Shown here: positions 1 to 11,760 of the stretch, piece after piece
How positions within the stretch are numbered: position 1 is the first letter of the stretch
Layout of the letters: every line of letters begins with the position of its first letter
Assembly: GCA_015501595.1 (NCBI GenBank)
Contig: JADNRX010000037.1
Coordinates: 186,001-250,000, forward strand
Direction: 5' to 3'
DNA length: 64,000 bases
DNA from: Hymenopellis radicata
Taxonomy: Eukaryota; Basidiomycota; Agaricomycetes; Agaricales; Physalacriaceae
Program-made: the position numbers and the translations under genes
The notes under the pieces: model-generated
Told to the model about the DNA's origin: nothing
The model's input: only the letters and a program-made list of their open reading frames with translations
Databases searched by the model: none

Positions 1-186
1 CACGTTCATGCGCCGATACTACTCGACTTTAGGTGGGCGTCCGCTGAATCCTCCTCGCGACAGGTCCTGCACGGCGGCACTCGTTGTTTGTTGTCATCAA
101 GCATAGTAGGGAGAGGCGCAACACAGGTTCCGGCGATGAACGAGGAAGAGAACTAAACAAGAAATGGTTCTGACAATGTCTCTGCA

Positions 187-918
187 TCAGCAGCGAACGG
201 CCTTTGTTTCCTACAAAAATGAACTCTATAGATGTGTGGTACCGGGAAAAGACATACGAGATCCCGAACTTCTGCATCCAACGCGGTAAGCTCATCCTGC
301 AGATGTTTGTGATGCTTCGTCAATGTATGCAGTCGTCGCTGATCCAATTTGTGCTGCGCCATAGTACCCGTTGCAGGCTTCGCAGGTAGCGATTTCAGTG
401 CTTCCACCTATAAGTAAGAAGTTAGCAGAATGGCTCAATAGCAAACGGCGAAGCGCACCTTGTTTTGCAACTGGGCTTCCTTCCTCTGAAGCTGCTTCAG
501 CCCGCGTTCCGCGCGCTCGATTAGGTCGTTGATAGCAGGCTCCACTTCGTCAATGAGATCCGCCTTGTAGCTCTTTACCAGTCCATCGTTGACAATAAGA
601 AAGACCTAGTCAACGTCAGGATATGTGGCCATCGTGAGGCATGCGTACCCTTTCATTTCGTAGCACTTTGATCATACGCGGGTAGTCGGATGTTCCACTC
701 CGCAAGAGTAGCTCGGCTTCACGGGCCTGCAGAGGGTGAGTCTGGGAACAGAAAGAATGAGCAAAATTGGGCACCTCTTCGCAGCAGTCTTCCATAGCCA
801 TGACACAGTCGATGAGATTGGGCGGGCAGATGGTTTTGAAGTCATCGAGATATACTTCGCGGCCGCTGTTGAACACCGAGTCCCGCGCTTTGAGGTTGGC
901 CCGAGAGAGACGCGACAT
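187..918 (-). CDS. SPC19: DASH/Dam1 kinetochore complex subunit Spc19
   Basis: Subunit of the ring-forming DASH complex that couples kinetochores to spindle microtubules. The spliced protein (about 147 aa, close to the usual 150-180) holds the family block around MEDCCEE, then LLRSGTSDYPRM, then NERVFLIVNDG and a charged helix with DEVEPAINDLIERAE. Start chosen at the ATG at 918, just ahead of the conserved block. Exons read 918-775, 726-649, 605-459, 407 downward; the 727-774 intron is 48 nt without a stop, so it can pass as coding. A last short intron (GTATGT...TTGTAG, about 235-281) ends the frame at 187; without it the frame stops near 153. The promoter side is occupied by a broken SPT3 copy. 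Family assignment is from motif recall and is strong; the exact C-terminus is uncertain. Confidence 0.85.
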
Positions 919-932
919 GGACGTTGCGGTCA

Positions 933-1161
933 GATCAGTAGGTTCCCGATTAGGACTCTCATCACAGCCAGGTCTGGACGAGCGCAAGATCAACACTCTG
1001 GGTGGCTCTGCTGAGAAACGCCGGCGCAAGGAATCGCCTGAGCGCGACGAGTATACGCTTCCTGTCAATTCTTCCTTCCACCGACGCAAGCGCGCACGGC
1101 GGTCCGACCGGAGCACATACAGGACGCGTTCCCTCGCATGCAAGACGAGTGGTCACACCAT
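933..1161 (+). pseudogene. Internally deleted SPT3 copy
   Basis: Bases 933-969 match the 5' leader of the SPT3 gene (6591-6627), and bases 981-1161 match its last exon (7657-7841, encoding the RKINTLGGSAEKRR segment) at high identity. Everything between, over 1 kb including the start codon and both histone-fold regions, is missing, so no SPT3 protein can be made. It lies head-to-head with SPC19, ending 15 bp before the SPC19 start codon, and must form part of that promoter. The parent gene is 5.6 kb downstream in the same orientation. Confidence 0.85.
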
Positions 1162-1768
1162 TTACAGTATTTCTTGTCTCCTCGTTTGTTTACTACTCAA
1201 AGAAATTATCCCACCATACTATACTGCTGTCGGCGAGGCTGTGGTAACTATTGACTTGGACTATTTCGTCTCTACCCGAGCTTGTGAGACCACATCTCAA
1301 CGGAGTAGGACGCTTTTTGAGCGCCAGACCCGAAATCATTCCAGACTGTCTATAGAATCGTGGGCGGCGAAGGTTATCATGCCGACACTAGTTCCCAAGT
1401 CACCGATTGTTCCTGTACTTCCAAGAATAAACTGCTTCTTCATCTGTGCACGAATATTCGTGACCACTCGGCAAGCCAGCATTGCGTGGATAACGCGTTC
1501 TAACCTACGGAGCCTGTAAGTTCGAGCGTGCCATCGGATTGAGTACTTACAGAACTAACAAGCCAAGAAGGTCGGGCTGCCGAACAAGTTGGGCCTCTAC
1601 GCGGTGCATAAGGGTAAAGAGAGAGAGGACGTACTGCAAGACTGCTTATCACAATCACGTTCGTAATGTTCAAGACTGAGGAAGGATCAGCGCCACATGT
1701 TTATGCAGGAGCACAAGAGCTATACCAGAGAGATAGATATAGTACATAATGCCTGGAGCAGCTGACTC
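1162..1768. other. Intergenic stretch without recognisable gene
   Basis: Open frames here are short and show no family motif on either strand. I see no tRNA or repeat. It separates the SPT3 fragment from the degenerate membrane-protein remnant. Confidence 0.4.
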
Positions 1769-2611
1769 TCAGTTCCGGCTCTCATTAAGGATATGCGGAG
1801 ACATACCATCCTTCAAGATGACATGTAAAACCTGCGACGATCCGATTTCCCGTGCCTGACGAACTATCCCACCAGTCATCAATTGAACACAATAACAACC
1901 AGAGAACTTACATTGCTGGTAGGCTTTAACTACCATGAGCAGTAGCATGACTAGAGCATGTGAGCACGGAGTGGTAGTATTGGGTACAGCGGTGTTACTC
2001 GCCTGCTTCATATATCATCAAGATTATGAAGTCCACCGATAAATGGGATTAGCGGCAGAAATGAAGCAGCCTTTGACATCTGGAAGCGGGTGGATTGGGA
2101 CTTAAGCGCCAGTTAGTGACTAGCCTTGGCCAACGTTCATCACTTACATTGCAGGGAGCTTAGGAAGATGCCCATTACTAAGAAGGAAGTGATGACGCTT
2201 GCTGAAAAAAGTGTGAGCATGCTAACTGTGAGAAAGCGTGGCCGATTCCAGACTGCCCAAGTGCGCAGTGTGAGTATAACTGGTCGAATAATGAGCTCAC
2301 AGACATGATGAGAGTGCTAGTGTGCTTACCTTCAGCCAACACCATGCCAGCAGTCGACATCCCTGATATTAGTACTGTGAATTATAAGCAACATCGAAGA
2401 ATAGTGACAACACACAGTTATTGACCTTGAATATGAGTAGGCAGGTCTTTCCACTCATATTTGGTGTAACTTGATCTACCAAATTATAAGATGACACAGG
2501 CATTCGATGACTTGAGAAACCATACGCGACAGGAACAAACCCACATCTATGAACGGGGAATACCGTGTGAAAAGGTAGAGGAGCTTGGTGAGAGTCCAAC
2601 GGGAACCCCAT
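1769..2611 (-). pseudogene. Possible remnant of a fungal seven-helix membrane protein
   Basis: Read on the minus strand, short frames carry hydrophobic stretches (ALVMLLLMVVKAYQQ) and a segment GSSQVLHVILKDG followed by a GTATGT splice donor. This resembles the region before the last helices of the large Agaricomycete DUF6533-type membrane family, where a K/R-rich loop and an LxxLL(Y/K)DG motif precede an intron. The remaining frames are broken by stops and cannot be joined into a full protein by eye. I take it as a decayed copy; it could equally be chance similarity in noncoding DNA. Confidence 0.25.
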
Positions 2612-4211
2612 ATAAGCTCCACCTCCTGCTCCAGTGTCAAGAGGTAGTCGAACACCTAATGGACCACAAATAAGGTGAGTACGCCGATACAGGCACGTGC
2701 GAAGAACGGCGCATACATAGAGTGCGGTGCCCGAAACTGCATTTTAGGCTCAGATTAGTTGGCAAGTATTTCCGTATCTTGTGGTATCGTACTCTCAAAG
2801 TACTGGAGTTATTGTGTTAGCACGGGGGCAGCTCTGAGAGATTAAAGAGTATTCACGGTAACAAGTTGTTGGTGCTGCAACGCCTCAAAGAGCGCAAGCA
2901 ATTGGGATTGAAACGGGGCATCCATCAAGAGACGGTGTGAATATTTGATGGGCACGAACACTGAGCTGTTCTTTTAAGGTGGTGGCTTCGGGTTGTGTAA
3001 TGTGCCGTTCGCTATATGTGGATCAGCGAAACGACAAAGTTGATCTATGAGCACCTGAAGAGATGGGGATCGTGTCTGGAAGGAAGGAAGGACTGAATGA
3101 CGACGGGACGTATCTCGATATCAACGCGGTCACATATATCAACGGAAGTGTTCGTGATGAACGTCTGAACACAGATCATTGGGGCAGGGTAACTTGAATG
3201 GGATCACATACAGTCCGACACTGTCCGTGCAGTTGAACACCATCTGCAAGGGCATTCAATCTGACCAACCGAGATACACAAATAGATGAAGCATTCAGAA
3301 CCCCGCGGATCGCGCAGGACACAAGGAACAGCATAGAGATGACATCAGGTGGAGAATCGAGATATAGCAATGGTGTGCTTCCTGCGGGAGGCAATTGAGT
3401 AAGTCGGCTAGAGAATGTTGATTCCAAGGCCGTATGTGAATACAGAGAACAGGTTACGCGCGCGCTTAGTGGAAGCTTCAAAAGAGCTCATATCAGCAGT
3501 ACCGCCTTCGTATTATGCCATCGGTGAAGGCTAGAAGCAAAGACTGTATGCACGGCGGTAGCGAGGAGAGGTAAGCACTTCGTAGCATTTCTGATCTGGT
3601 CCTTCCGGTATAGTTTCCTTTAATGATGAGAATGTAATCGACGACGGTGGGCTAGGTAGCCCAGGCGGGGAAGGAGACGAGGACCACGGGAAAGGCGGGA
3701 AGAGAGCGATGGCGGGAAGCGCGAGACGGCGGGAAGAGACGGACGGATTGGATCGGGGATCTCGGATGGCAGTAAAGTAGCCGGTAGCACAGCCACAGAA
3801 TCCAGCTTTGACTAGCCCCTAGTCCAACGGACACGAGGTAGGTGGCGGACGAACGATGGCGCCTATAGCTATCGTGAATGTATCGGTATTCCTTAATGCT
3901 GTGCATGTTTTGGAGGTGGGCTCTCGAGATCGGGAATACTTAGAGTCAGCAGCTTGGCGGGTGGATACAACCTGCATAGCCATCATCATGTTGGCCGAGA
4001 GAGATGATGATGATTGTCGCACAGGTCCGCCTTCGTTTACATAAAAGGGAGACGAAAATGCACACTATATACAGACCTTTTCCCCCTTCACCGTCACCAC
4101 CTTTTACCTGCCAGTCCCCACTCCTCATTACGATGGACAAAGTAAGTACTTCGCGGCGCTCTGTTAACATCAAGTCTCATAGTTCGCAAGGGCCCTCACA
4201 ACCAACAACCC
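2612..4211. other. Long stretch without recognisable gene
   Basis: About 1.6 kb with only short, motif-free frames, the longest being about 100 codons on the minus strand (3176-3481) with no recognisable domain. The last part probably holds the PLAC8 gene's 5' UTR: an ATG at 4133 is followed by GTAAGT and an acceptor near 4184, which reads best as a leader intron. Confidence 0.4.
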
Positions 4212-4769
4212 ATGGCCACACAGCCTATGACCGTGGGCATGGGCGGCAACAGAAACGCTAAGAACAAGCCCATGAAAGACGACGGTCGCGAATGGAGTAA
4301 TGGTATTTGCAGCTGCTCCGGCAACTGTGGGACATGTAAGAGTCGTCTGTCCTCATGTTCACCATCCTAATTATTCTCTCAGGTTGCATGGCATGCTGCT
4401 GCCCGTGTGTCGTGTACGGGAGAAACAAGCAGCGCCTCGAGCACCTTAACCGTACTGGTTATCCCGACTCGGAGCATGGAGGCTGCTTCAATGGTGACTG
4501 CTTGGTACACGGCTTGCTCACTGGCTTCCTTGGATTCGGATGGATTCTTCAGGTGACTTCTTTCCTAAAATGATTCACCTCTGCTGGTGTCTGATCCCTC
4601 CGCCTCGCAGATTCCTCTTCGTGGCTCTATCCGCACTCGATATAGCATTGCCGGTGGCAGCTGTGGGGACTGCTGTACAACTTTTTGCTGTGCACCTTGT
4701 GAACTCACTCAAGGGAGTCAAGAGATTCAGTTGGAAGAGCAGAGCTTTGTGGCCCATCCCCAACCTTGA
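4212..4769 (+). CDS. PLAC8 (PCR-type) cysteine-rich membrane-associated protein
   Basis: PLAC8-family proteins are small cysteine-rich proteins of the cell periphery, linked in plants and fungi to metal handling or cell size; the role here is not known. Three exons (4212-4335, 4383-4552, 4611-4769) give about 150 aa. Visible are CMACCCPCVVYGRNK at the first Cys-rich block and CGDCCTTFCCAPCELTQ at the second, with GLLTGFLGFGWILQ as the hydrophobic segment between. The last residues (QEIQLEEQ) match the usual family tail. The start is the ATG in CCATGG context; an upstream ATG at 4133 does not stay in frame after splicing. The family call is firm. Confidence 0.85.
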
Positions 4770-5461
4770 GAGTAAAGTAGAATCGCCCAAAATGTACAGC
4801 GATGTATCTGGTAGAAGTTAAAAATGTGCTCGAGGAGACGAGTGCCGAAGTGGATGTCGCTACGTACAGTAATCTCCCCGGGACGCGTCGTCCGTCTCGT
4901 CCGTCTTCGCGAAGTTGATATTGGTGGGAGATGGTCGGGACCTACAAAGACCATCACGAAGGAGGTCGGGCGCGTCATGCCAAAGCTCTGCTTGTACAGG
5001 CAACGACATGTTGAATTGTGGAAGTACCACTGGGCCGGGAAGTGTAGCGTTCTAAACATAGCTCCCTCAAATGCGGCATGCATCCCTCGAACAAATGATT
5101 CCAAGGGCGATGTGATTGTTGTCGGAGGAGGTAGCCCAAGGCTCATTAGCTTGTTCGTCATCCCTTGAAGCGCGGAGAGCATTGGGAGGGGTATCTCGGA
5201 TAGCGACGAAGCCAATAAGTAGCGCGTCGAATATGTTTGGTGGTGCGCCAGTAGGGCTGATCAAGTGTGTGGTCGTAGACCGTGGTCATGATGGTGGTGT
5301 TACTGATCCGCGTTCATCTCGCCTCGTGTTTGATGATCTGCACGCTTGATTCTTGAATGCCAAGCAGACCCAATTAGAAAAGCTACTCCAGGCTACTCCT
5401 GTTATTTCAATGCTGGTATTGTCTCACACCCCGTCTTCTATGTCCTTTCATCTTGTCCGCC
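4770..5461. other. Intergenic region with unassigned minus-strand frame
   Basis: A minus-strand frame of about 160 codons (4727-5215) overlaps the PLAC8 3' end. It has biased, Arg-rich composition and no family motif, so I do not call it a gene. From about 5405 the sequence is also found in inverted form upstream of the second acetoacetate-decarboxylase-like gene (near 12740-12795), so the duplication includes promoter DNA. Confidence 0.4.
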
Positions 5462-6440
5462 ATGTCGGAAGACCAACTCTCGGTTCAAGATGCTCCCGTT
5501 CCAGCGCCTTGGACTTTGAAAGCAGAATTCTGGGCAATCTTCGTATTATCCTCTCATCCCACAAAGACCGCCTTTCCATCTGGATGGGCCACGTCCGGTG
5601 AAGCCGAGGCTCTTGCGGAGGGTGGAGAATTCATTGGCGGTATGGGCTTTGTACAGGTGAGTGCAGCCAAGGGTCGTCCTTTCTTGAACTTACATTCCCT
5701 TCTCAGGCTATAGCGTATCAAGATTCTCCAATAGGTACTGCTCAATATTTCCCTCGTATAACCAGAAATTCATTCCTTCTTTGCAGGTGCTTGTGAGCCA
5801 TCCTTCTCCTTTGATTTTCATTCGAGAAGTTGAGTTCATTGTTGAGATAACGAGCTGATGTACATCCCGGGACAGTGGAAGTATCCAGATGGCTCTAAAG
5901 GCTTCAGAGTAACTCGAATATATGTCTCCTCCCAGGCCTCTGTCCTAAATGGGCGCCGCAATTGGGGTATTCCGAGTGCGCGATTATCATCGTATACAAT
6001 TTCACTTGAAGACTAACGGATTTCTAGAGCATTTGGCAGAGTTTGATTATGTGCGCAGTGCATCCAACGGCGACCTCAAGTTGAATGTACGACTTCCCGG
6101 ATCAACAGAACCCTTCTTCGATGCCACCATATCACGAATACCGGTCGTGTCATCTCTCAGATTACCCGTCAATTCTAAAGTTTTCGGCAACTGGATGACA
6201 CTCGTCCAGCCACCACTTCCCCAGGGCGAGAAACCAGAAGAAGTTGATTCACCGCAATGGAGTAAGGTGTCACCTCCATTCAAATGTAATGCCTTCCTTG
6301 GTAAAGGATTGGGAAAGATGGACGGTGGCAGGATGGCAGATGGAATCAATTTCCCAGCCGTGGCCCCTTGGAGTTTGGTTACAGTGTTGGAAAACGTAGA
6401 TTTAACATTTGGTGAGGCGGATTGTAACATGGAAGTGTAG
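5462..6440 (+). CDS. Acetoacetate decarboxylase-like protein, copy 1
   Basis: Fungal member of the acetoacetate-decarboxylase fold; substrate unknown, and I do not see clear evidence that the Schiff-base Lys is kept. Exons: 5462-5656, 5707-5734, 5787-5792, 5847-5975, 6028-6440 (about 256 aa). Family landmarks are APWTLKAEFWAIF near the start, SPIGAYNELMYIPGQW, GFRVTRIYVSS with NGRRNWGIPKHLAEF, and the C-terminal LTFGEAD. The third exon is only 6 nt; skipping it would give SPIDNELMY, while including it restores the G-x-Y-x-E-L pattern, so I keep it. A near-identical copy lies in inverted orientation at 11761-12735 with the same introns. Both copies look intact. Confidence 0.75.
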
Positions 6441-6630
6441 ATGTTCGAAATTGGTCTTCTACGCACTGTAGTTTTTGTAATTGTAGGAAATGGACAATTC
6501 TGTTTGCACGAAGTTAGACGATGGTCATGTCGGGCCTTGGGCCTTATTGAATATTGAGCAGTCGAGCTAGTCGAGGACCAACTTGAGGTTGATCGGCAGG
6601 TTCCCGATTAGGACTCTCGTCACGACCACC

Positions 6631-7904
6631 ATGTCGGCGTCGGTCATTGCGAGGGAGTACAAATACACTCAGGAAATCTCACAAATGGTATTGCTATTTT
6701 ACTCTCCTGATTGTCTGGTATTGACAAATTGTAGATGTTCGTTTTCGGAGAGGTCCAAGAGCCCAACATGGACACCGTCAATCTTGTCGAGGACATTGTA
6801 CGCGGTCAGCTTATAGAACTGGTGTGTTCTCAACGAGTATTCCTAGAGACTTCCAATAATGCATTATTGAACAGATTGTACAAGCCAGAGCCTTGGCGGT
6901 GCGAAGAGGAGCGCGTTACCTGACTGCAGAGGATCTCATATTTCTCATCCGCCACGACCGCGCCAAAGTCAATCGACTGCGAACCTATCTGTCCTGGAAA
7001 GACGTCCGTAAACATGCCAAAGATTCTGGAGGAGATGGTGGAGGAGGTGTCGAAGTGGAAACATTGGAAGACGGCGCAGATGGTACGCGAACTTACATTA
7101 TTCTGTGGAAATGCTGACATCCGTTGCAGATAAATTGACGGCAAAGGCCCACAGAATACGAATCAAACTTCCTTGGGAAATTACGACCATGTACTCGGAA
7201 GTGCTCAAACGCAGCGGCCATGACTCTGACGGTGAAGAGGATGAGGATGACATTGAAGCCCACGAAGCGTCCATTCAGCGCTTAAAGGTAAGCCAATTGC
7301 CCGACCCTTTATCTTTCCTAACGATGCTATAGGAAGCCGATGATGCTACGCGTCAAATGACACGAGAAGAGTATCAACACTATTCTGACTGTCGTCAAGC
7401 TTCCTTCACTTACCGCAAAGGTATGTCCTACTTTACCTTCCCTTGACTGTCACTTAACTTTTCCAAGCGAAGCGATTCCGTGAATTCCTGAACCTCCCTC
7501 TTCATCTCGATCTGAAAGCCAACGACGATACTGTTGACATTGTCGGCTTCCTCGCCTTCGAAATGGTACGCTCCCTCACCCTTGCCGGACTGGCCGTCAA
7601 AAAGTCCCTGGAAGAGGCATACCTCTTGGATGAATACACGTCTCCGGTCATGGGCAAGCGCAAGATCAACACTCTGGGTGGCTCTGCTGAGAAACGCCGG
7701 CGCGAGGAATCGCCTGAGCGCGACGAGTACACGCTTCCTGTTAATTCCCTCTTCCTTCCGCCTCCGCAAGCGCGCACGGCAATCCAACCGGAGCACATAC
7801 AGGACGCGTTCTCTCGCATGCAAGGCGACTGGTCACACCATCGTTCAGCAGGAATGCATAACTTCCGTGGCGGACTCGTTCGCACTAGAGTAACACTTAT
7901 TTAG
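6631..7904 (+). CDS. SPT3: SAGA complex subunit Spt3 (histone-fold TBP regulator)
   Basis: Spt3 is the SAGA coactivator subunit that, with Spt8, delivers TBP to promoters. Six exons: 6631-6687, 6735-6821, 6875-7082, 7130-7287, 7333-7420, 7468-7904 (about 344 aa). The first histone fold is seen as YKYTQEISQMMFVFGEVQEP and VNLVEDIVRGQLIELIVQA, with the AEDLIFLIRHDRAKVNRL loop; the second runs through DIVGFLAFEMVRSLTLAG and VKKSLEEAYLL. A short acidic linker SDGEEDEDDIEA separates them. The C-terminal part ends HIQDAFSRMQGDW..., typical of the family. All introns are 45-53 nt with standard ends. A partial copy of its two ends sits near 933-1161. Confidence 0.93.
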
Positions 7905-8003
7905 GTTCGAGGATGTATTTTTATCATGTTGTTGTATTTCTACTATTGTACATTGTACCCGTACTTCATTTTAACCTGTATACATACCATTAACTATATT
8001 ATT

Positions 8004-9558
8004 TTACATCGAGAACAAGAGGGATGCTGCGACGTCGATATTTCCCGCAGCTGCATCCAAAGTACTGACGGCCGTTTGGCGGTCGACACCGAGGTCCATG
8101 AGCGTTTTTATGTGATTTTCCGGATGTCTAGACGCTGGTGTAGACGAAGGAGCAGCAGAAGATGATTGTGCAGCTGGGGGCTGCGCAGGAAGATTACTAG
8201 TCGAGGCATGAGAGCGCGTATCCGCTTCTGCTGCATCTTGGCGAGCATTCACCGGAAGCTCGTGCTCAGAGAGGAACCTGACCTCGCGCCCTTGTATCCG
8301 TAGGACATTCTTCTCTAAATCAATACACGCCTGGTGCGCTTTGAGCATGTCCAAACCGAACAGCAGGTCGACATCGCGTGACTGTGCCATCTGTCAGACC
8401 GCGCGGAGAAAAGGGGGGATTAGATATTCTCACCTCCATGACAGAAAAGGAGCAAGGAAGATAGAGGTCTGCGAGTTTGAGCTGAGCGCTGTGCACCTTG
8501 CCTAGAATCTTGGCCTCGCCAGCGCCGCGGGCAATGCCGGAGAATCGATTGTCCACTAGACGCATAATACTAATAATTGCATATCAGCAAGCGTATTTTC
8601 ACGTAGTGGGAACCTTACTTGCACTTTTCCGCGCAGTCGGGACTCACTGGAAGCGTGTTCAGGATGGAATCTACAAAGAAGCGATGGAGTGGCGCACTTA
8701 TCGTCATCTGGGCGCCGCTGTCAACGAATGCCTTTACTTTGCACCCGTTCACTTCTACTGGTATACTTGAGGTAATCAGCCTGGGGATGTGGCGAAGATG
8801 AAACGCACTTACTAAAGCATCGTGACCCGTCCGAAGCTTTCGGGTGAGTATTCCAAGGCGTGTGCCATGTTCTCCTCGACTGCCTTGCGCCGGATGAGAT
8901 CCTCGATCTTGCGCTGGGCCTCCACATCGAATGGATCGTCGTTGAGCTTGGCTATCTCCCGCTGTCGCTCGAGCTCGGCCTCATACCGCCGTTCGTTGGT
9001 CTGCATCATGAATTGGTGGAAACGCGCTGGATCGTGTATCGCAGCCGCGAGTTCGGGTTGTGTCTGATAGAGAAACTAAGTGCCAGCAAGGAAAAGGACA
9101 GCCTTCGACGCACGTCTCGTAATTGTTGCATGAGGTTGGGATCACCGAGTATGCGCAAACGCATGGTCTCCTCGTCGGGCCTGCGATGTACATGTAAGAA
9201 ATAGATGGTCTAGTCTGAGCGTATGGAACGCACCCTCCGCCCATCTGAGGCTGTCGTTGCTGCTGTTGCTGCTGTCGCGTCTGCCGTCTGCTCACCAACA
9301 GCATAGCATTGTCCGCGACTCCAAGCTGCACCATCGTCGCCTTTGGGTCCATCAATTGGCGCCCCTCATAGACCAGTATTTGTTCCGATTGCGGTATGCC
9401 AGACTACAGAGAGCGCGGTATGAAGTTGGGTGAAAGAGGTGCATTCACGGAGCACCTACATCGACCTCGAGCAGCGCGGTGACATTTTCGAGCTCCATGT
9501 TCGGGTCGATCTCGACGACGAACGACTGGCCTATGTCGTTCACAAAGGTGAGCTGCAT
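8004..9558 (-). CDS. DDI1: Ddi1, UBL-UBA proteasome shuttle with retroviral-type aspartyl protease
   Basis: Ddi1 carries ubiquitinated clients to the proteasome and has a dimeric aspartyl protease domain. From the ATG at 9558 the protein opens with a ubiquitin-like domain ([19 protein letters not shown] ... [20 protein letters not shown]), a Gln-rich linker, a helical region ([18 protein letters not shown]), then the protease domain with the catalytic [22 protein letters not shown] and [18 protein letters not shown]. It ends in a UBA domain ([16 protein letters not shown]). Introns were placed by frame, for example between VME and MAQSRDVDL, and between AEKC and NIMRLVD. All catalytic residues are present. 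Full-length and presumably functional. Confidence 0.93.
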
Positions 9559-10295
9559 GTCTGTAAAAGGACTATTATGGTGATAGAGGATCGGGATGAT
9601 GGTGGTTCCAGTTAGACAGCTCGCCCGGGGTAAGTTGAAATTAATATGTCGCAATAAAACACACGTCTATATACGAAGACTACTACTGAAGGTTCTCGAA
9701 GAAACACAGCCGGCACCGAGATGAACAGCTGAATCACATCACCGAGACGCGTCAGCTCGACGCGCGTTTAGTTATAAATACAAATAAGTGGAGATCGTCC
9801 TTGACCACATTCATACATGAACGCCTCCAAAAGGGTTTTCCTTGGTGTTCAGATGAAGTCGTACCTCACAAATGCTCTCTTCCGGTAATCCTGATAGCCG
9901 TTACCGAAGTAGATTCAATCATTCCAAACGCGAGGACTGGCTTATTTCAAGACATGAGATAACTGCTTGTCAAACGTGAGTGTATATTACCGGCAAAAGG
10001 TTGTTTCTGACCTAGGAAGCTTAGCAAACAACATATAGTTTGACAATGACGCACCCATACAGAAGGAAAGGCTCAGGAGCTTTGCAGGAGCTTGACTACA
10101 GAGCCGAGTTCTGCTCACAAGTTCCGGCTTGACCGCGAAAGACGCGTCTACTTGACATAAAAATATACACTTAATGTACATTTTGCTAATAAGCTGTTTC
10201 TAGAGAGTGATTACCGATGCAGACGACTGCGAGCAAAAGTAGAACTGTAAAATAATGACCTCCAAATCGAAAAGATACCAGAACACGACAAAAAC
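9559..10295. other. Intergenic region DDI1-ATG29
   Basis: About 740 bp between the DDI1 start and the ATG29 stop. Only short frames without motifs; probably promoter of DDI1 and 3' flank of ATG29. Confidence 0.5.
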
Positions 10296-11579
10296 TTACA
10301 AACGCGTCGTCGTCCCACGAATATTCGACTCGAGAGCGCTCGCCAAATCGGAAGCTGATACACTTGCATCTAGGCGACAATGAGAAGGCGGGTGTGACTT
10401 CTCGGGTGGAGACTTACCACTCGCAAGATCACTGAATCCAGAGCTTGACGCCCTTGAACCATGACCACTGCTATGCTCGCTCGCACTCCAGCCATCCAAA
10501 TGCGTGTACCGCCGATGTGACTGACTGAGCGCACTCCTTGGTGACACTGCTGGCGGGCTCACGGACTTGGTTGGCGACATGTGGCGGCTAATCGGAGAGT
10601 GTGGTTGACTCTCAGGCGGAGGTGAAGGTATGTCGGGTATTGAACCTTGAGGTGAACTTGTGCTCGACAAGCTCTGACTTCCACTTCGGTTGGAATATGT
10701 GCCCACGCCAATGGACAGTGGTGTAATCGTACCCATTCGCCCCCGGTCAATGCCTTTACCTTTCCTTCCGGTACTGACGAGACCCAGAGCGTCAGTGGTC
10801 ATGCGCCTCTGTAAATCCTTCAATTGCTTGTCCCAATTCATTTGTTCTTCGTCCCGACGCTGTGCTTCCTCCTCCTTGTTCATTTCGTCCTCTTCCGAAT
10901 CCGTGCTGCCCTCAGAGGACGATGGAGTTGGAGGCCTTAGTGGTGCAGAACGGAGCCCAGGCCCTTGTAGGGTGAGCGTAGAAGAAGATGATGCTCGCTT
11001 CGGACGAGGGGAATTGGCACCGAGGGAGCTAAGACGCGCACGAATCCCGAGGGGTGTCGAATTACGTCCTACAGAGCCGCCGGACATGCGACTACTGCTT
11101 GCCATTCTGCTGACAGCGCGTCCTGCGACCGTCTGTGGTGGTGCTTCAGAGTTGAATGGGAACTCCTCTTTGCCAGCAGTAGGCGAGGTGGACGGGGTGA
11201 CGATACCAGGAATGTTGCTGAGTCCTCGAAGTTCTTCCTGAAATCTGGCATGGACTCGGTAGAGCAGATACGGGAGGGGAACGTCCAGACGCTCCGCCAA
11301 TGACTTCCCTACATGACCAGTCAGTCTCTCCGCATGACCAAGGGTTCGTGGACGCACAGTCTGTCTTCACGTTCTCTCTTGTCCTTGACTTCTCTATGAC
11401 TTTCCATAGAATATCCGCCTTTTCAGGCGTCCATTCTATCTAAGTAAGAATCAAATCCGTGAAGAACGCCCAAACCCGAGTCACGTACTCACGGAAGGCG
11501 GGTCCTCGGGTGGGTTTTCAGGCCGGTTGAAGGGTAAACGAACAACGACGCGAATTTGGGGAATGTCCCCACCAGCCAT
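10296..11579 (-). CDS. ATG29: Autophagy-related protein Atg29
   Basis: Atg29 is part of the Atg17-Atg31-Atg29 scaffold that starts phagophore assembly. The conserved N-terminal domain is clear: IRVVVRLPFNRPENPPEDPP, then IEWTPEKADILWKVIEKSR, DWKSLAERLDVPLPYLLYR. Start at ATG 11579 (MAGGDIPQIRVVV). The rest is long, Ser/Pro-rich and disordered with an acidic patch (STDSEEDEMNKEEE), and ends in the conserved motif DASVSASDLASALESNIRG. That ending needs an intron at 10370-10417 (48 nt, no stop), otherwise 16 foreign residues are inserted. Two more introns lie near the 5' end. About 380 aa, longer than yeast Atg29 as in other filamentous fungi. Confidence 0.88.
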
Positions 11580-11760
11580 AGCTGTATATGTAAGTAGATG
11601 GAATCAGGAGGTAAGCTGAGCGATTGCCATTTTAAGCTATGTAGGCGCCTACAGCAATGGGGCGGCCCGAAGTAGGCCCGAACCCGTTTCGCTGCAAACA
11701 GAATTGTCCATTTCCTACAATTACAAAAACTACAGTGCGTAGAAGACCAATTTCGAACAT

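Noticed and set aside
4727..5215. 162-codon minus-strand frame after PLAC8
   Set aside because: Overlaps the PLAC8 last exon and has no recognisable family; kept only as a note.
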